From a virus, in the IMG/VR virus record IMGVR_UViG_3300009706_000036, positions 1 through 31,525 of that record: 31,525 bases of DNA. One strand, given 5' to 3'. Of this stretch, positions 29,606 through 31,525 are shown piece by piece. Within the stretch, counting starts at the first letter, position 1; each line of letters opens with the position of its first letter. A model generated the notes under the pieces. It was given only the letters and a program-made list of their open reading frames with translations, was not told where the DNA came from and made no database searches. The position numbers were made by a program, and so were the translations under genes.

Positions 29606-30650
29606 CAGAACGGTCGCGGCGGACGCGGACGGCACGTCTACCGAGACGTATAGACTTTGGGCGAATGGCGTCCAGTGTCGTATTTTCTAATGACGGTTCC
29701 GCCAGTGTTTCGGTGTCGACCGCGGTATCCACCCACGCCTGAGCCTTCAGTATATCCACTGGTGTATCTGGTGGGACACTATTAGGTTTCTTCACGGCCT
29801 TCTTCGCAGTCTTCTTCACAGTCTTCTTTACCTGTGGTGATGTATTCTGGTCAATGTCCGGTACGCTACTCGGCGTAATGCGCTTACCGGGAATTGACTG
29901 CGAGGCAAGCAACAACGCAATGGCCATTGGATCGAACACGGAGATGATGATAAGAATGAACACGGTCACGACGTGATCAAGAATATTGATATCGGTGCTG
30001 CCATACCATGCTTGCGCCACAAACATCAACGGGCCCACATCAACGGACTGCTCTTGTGTACGCTGATTCACCGCCAACAATTCCTGCTCTGCGATCTGGA
30101 GTGCTTCACCCGAGATATTCAATTGCGTTTGAAGTTCTTGTTCAAGGACTTGCTGCTCTCGTAACACATTCACCGCACCGTTGATGCTGGTGAGTCGGTC
30201 GTTCACCACAAGTCCCCCGATAACTTGATCCGCGAGATCGCTGCTTGTGAGCGTGGTGATAGCTGTTGCGCGGCGAGTATAGACGACGTTCGCTAACTCA
30301 ACATTCCGTTCTGCTGCGGAACGTTCTGCGAGTAGTTGCGCCATCGGTGCTTGCTGTGTCAGGTACGCCCGCGAAAGATACCCGAAGATACCGATACCCG
30401 TGATCACTATCAACACAAAGACGCCGACACTCACATAAGCGACTAACGGTTTCGGTGAGGTGCGCCAATACCGGAATACCCACGACGCGCCGACGAGCTT
30501 GGCGACTTCGAGTGTACCTCCCATGATTACAATAGGCCAGAACACACTCACAAAGATGTATGCTAATCCGGTAACTGAGTAGAACGCGGCGATGCTAGAG
30601 AGGCCGATGCCCGTCACAAAAAGCATTATCCGCATAAAGGTAGACGACAT
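29598..30650 (-). CDS. Conserved membrane protein with Lys-rich tail
   Basis: A 350-residue protein with probable membrane segments near 7-25, 30-50, 67-90 and 215-245, a coiled-coil region between (about 105-200), and a Lys-rich cytoplasmic tail (KKTVKKTAKKAVKKP, about 275-290). The opening FYSVTGLAYIFVSVFWPIVI with GGTLEVAKLV is like a membrane protein I recall as common in marine T4-like phages. It sits between the methyltransferase and uvsX, and AGGAG lies about 7 nt before the ATG. It may hold a replication or entry complex at the membrane; this is a guess from context. Confidence 0.75.
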   Translation of the reverse strand: MSSTFMRIMLFVTGIGLSSIAAFYSVTGLAYIFVSVFWPIVIMGGTLEVAKLVGASWVFRYWRTSPKPLVAYVSVGVFVLIVITGIGIFGYLSRAYLTQQAPMAQLLAERSAAERNVELANVVYTRRATAITTLTSSDLADQVIGGLVVNDRLTSINGAVNVLREQQVLEQELQTQLNISGEALQIAEQELLAVNQRTQEQSVDVGPLMFVAQAWYGSTDINILDHVVTVFILIIISVFDPMAIALLLASQSIPGKRITPSSVPDIDQNTSPQVKKTVKKTAKKAVKKPNSVPPDTPVDILKAQAWVDTAVDTETLAEPSLENTTLDAIRPKSIRLGRRAVRVRRDRSVE

Positions 30651-30658
30651 GTGTACTC

Positions 30659-31525
30659 CTAATCGAATAGTGTGGCGTTACGCCGAGGTTCAAAATTAGT
30701 AATTATTACTTCATCGACAGATACCGCGTCTCCGCGACCCGCCGTGTACGTCGCAGCCACTTGGTGTATCTGTGTGGCCGGGAAGTGGGTAATGTAGAAG
30801 GCATCACCAATCACTTTATTTGAGTATGCATACGGTCCGTTATGTGTGGTGAGAAACTTCGCCAAGTGAACGTGATTGCTTTCTTCGAAATTGCACTGAT
30901 AGTCCACAGACGAACTTCGATACGGTGGATCGGCGTACACGTAGTCGCCATCGCGAAGCGTTACGTCTGCATACGATCCACAATGAATGTCTGCATGGCG
31001 CAATACATCTGCCACTGCATGAATATTGTCAGTTGTGAAAAACTTCTCACCTTGCGTACAAGTGCCCGGCGGCGTCGAGTACCGTTTCTCACATATGTTG
31101 TATGCTTTCCATATACCATTGAAATTCACACTCAACATGAACAGTAGCATACCCGACAAGTATTCAGCCGACTTATCCTGATGTGCGAGGCAGTAACCTT
31201 TGCGTAGCTTATAGTAATACGGCTTTCGTGCTTCGGGAGTCAGCTTTAGCCACCCATTCACACATTCTTGCCATCGATCAATGACACCTGTGGTATTTTT
31301 CGCGAGTGTTTGATAGAGCAGGATAAGTTCCTTGTTGGCATCATTGATGACAAGCTGGCATGAGGGATAGGTTTCCGCCATCCACAATGTCGTGGTCAAT
31401 GCGCCCGCAAACAAATCGACAAACCGCGTTGGTTCCACCTTGGGAAAGAAGTATGGTTCATACAGGTTCAGCATTCGCTGTTTACTGCCTGTCCACTTAA
31501 AGAGGGGTTGAATGCGTGTACGCAT
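30659..31525 (-). CDS. dam: Dam-type N6-adenine DNA methyltransferase
   Basis: A 288-residue DNA adenine methyltransferase of the Dam/D12 class. FKWTGSKQRML (9-19) is motif X, FVDLFAG (35-41) is motif I for S-adenosyl-methionine, and ADPPY (198-202) is the catalytic motif IV. The remaining segments suit target recognition and dimer contacts. The recognition site cannot be read from sequence (GATC is typical). It may protect phage DNA from restriction or mark it for replication and packaging. The ATG is the last base triplet of the window, so the true start may lie beyond the edge, although the N-terminal sequence looks complete. Confidence 0.88.
   Translation of the reverse strand: MRTRIQPLFKWTGSKQRMLNLYEPYFFPKVEPTRFVDLFAGALTTTLWMAETYPSCQLVINDANKELILLYQTLAKNTTGVIDRWQECVNGWLKLTPEARKPYYYKLRKGYCLAHQDKSAEYLSGMLLFMLSVNFNGIWKAYNICEKRYSTPPGTCTQGEKFFTTDNIHAVADVLRHADIHCGSYADVTLRDGDYVYADPPYRSSSVDYQCNFEESNHVHLAKFLTTHNGPYAYSNKVIGDAFYITHFPATQIHQVAATYTAGRGDAVSVDEVIITNFEPRRNATLFD

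Noticed and set aside
1-31525. CRISPR arrays, insertion sequences or integrase genes
   Set aside because: No spaced direct repeats, transposase or integrase motifs or terminal repeats were seen. The only repeat tract is the Ser-Pro coding region.

Overview
The window looks like part of the genome of a tailed phage of the T4-like (myovirus) type, related to those infecting marine or freshwater Gram-negative bacteria. The evidence is a UvsX recombinase next to a gp41-type DnaB-family helicase, a gp61-type primase, a RuvC-like resolvase, ThyX, a ribonucleotide reductase, T4-late-type promoters (CTAAATA), and many small genes with 1-20 nt stop/start overlaps. Several conserved hypotheticals match families I recall from T4-like cyanophages. 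Coding density is very high and all genes but one are on the minus strand, so the order below follows transcription from right to left. No photosynthesis genes are present, so the host is not fixed by this window.

Right end (31525-26753): a Dam-type adenine methyltransferase, a multi-TM membrane protein, then uvsX, a small conserved protein and the gp41-type helicase, with a sigma70-like promoter before uvsX. The single plus-strand gene (26067-26756) converges on the helicase. It diverges from the next minus-strand gene through a perfect inverted repeat holding two back-to-back late promoters.

Middle (26016-17955): a late module with a putative zinc metalloprotease, a ligase/nucleotidyltransferase-like protein carrying a K-x-D-G motif, a 778-residue protein joining an NMN-adenylyltransferase-like domain to three SH3/KOW-like domains, a Ser/Pro repeat protein, a KOW-like protein, a 5'(3')-nucleotidase and a protein with a duplicated domain. 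Several of these have N-termini or linkers resembling capsid-targeting and prohead-protease sites (I/L-x-E before A/G/S). I propose that this cluster encodes proteins packaged in the head and delivered with the DNA. This is the most interesting part of the window.

17945-15340: an envelope/lysis module of holin-like protein, exported SLT transglycosylase, two coiled-coil membrane proteins and an exported trypsin-like protease. 15292-10626: nucleotide and replication genes (primase, ThyX, B12-dependent class II ribonucleotide reductase, zinc ribbon, RuvC-like resolvase). 10557-9878: a second small lysis-like pair (UviB-like membrane protein and M15-like peptidase). 9878-8042: conserved small proteins, a GNAT-like acetyltransferase and tRNA-Ser(UGA).

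Left end (8042-1): UDP-xylose synthase, a large membrane-anchored protein, a shortened UDP-glucose dehydrogenase and a GT4 glycosyltransferase. Together these could make UDP-glucuronate and UDP-xylose and transfer the sugar to a virion or host target. They are followed by small unknowns and a PD-(D/E)XK exonuclease. Extended -10 promoters (TGnTATAAT) recur on the minus strand, and some sit so close to the start codon that the transcripts may be leaderless.
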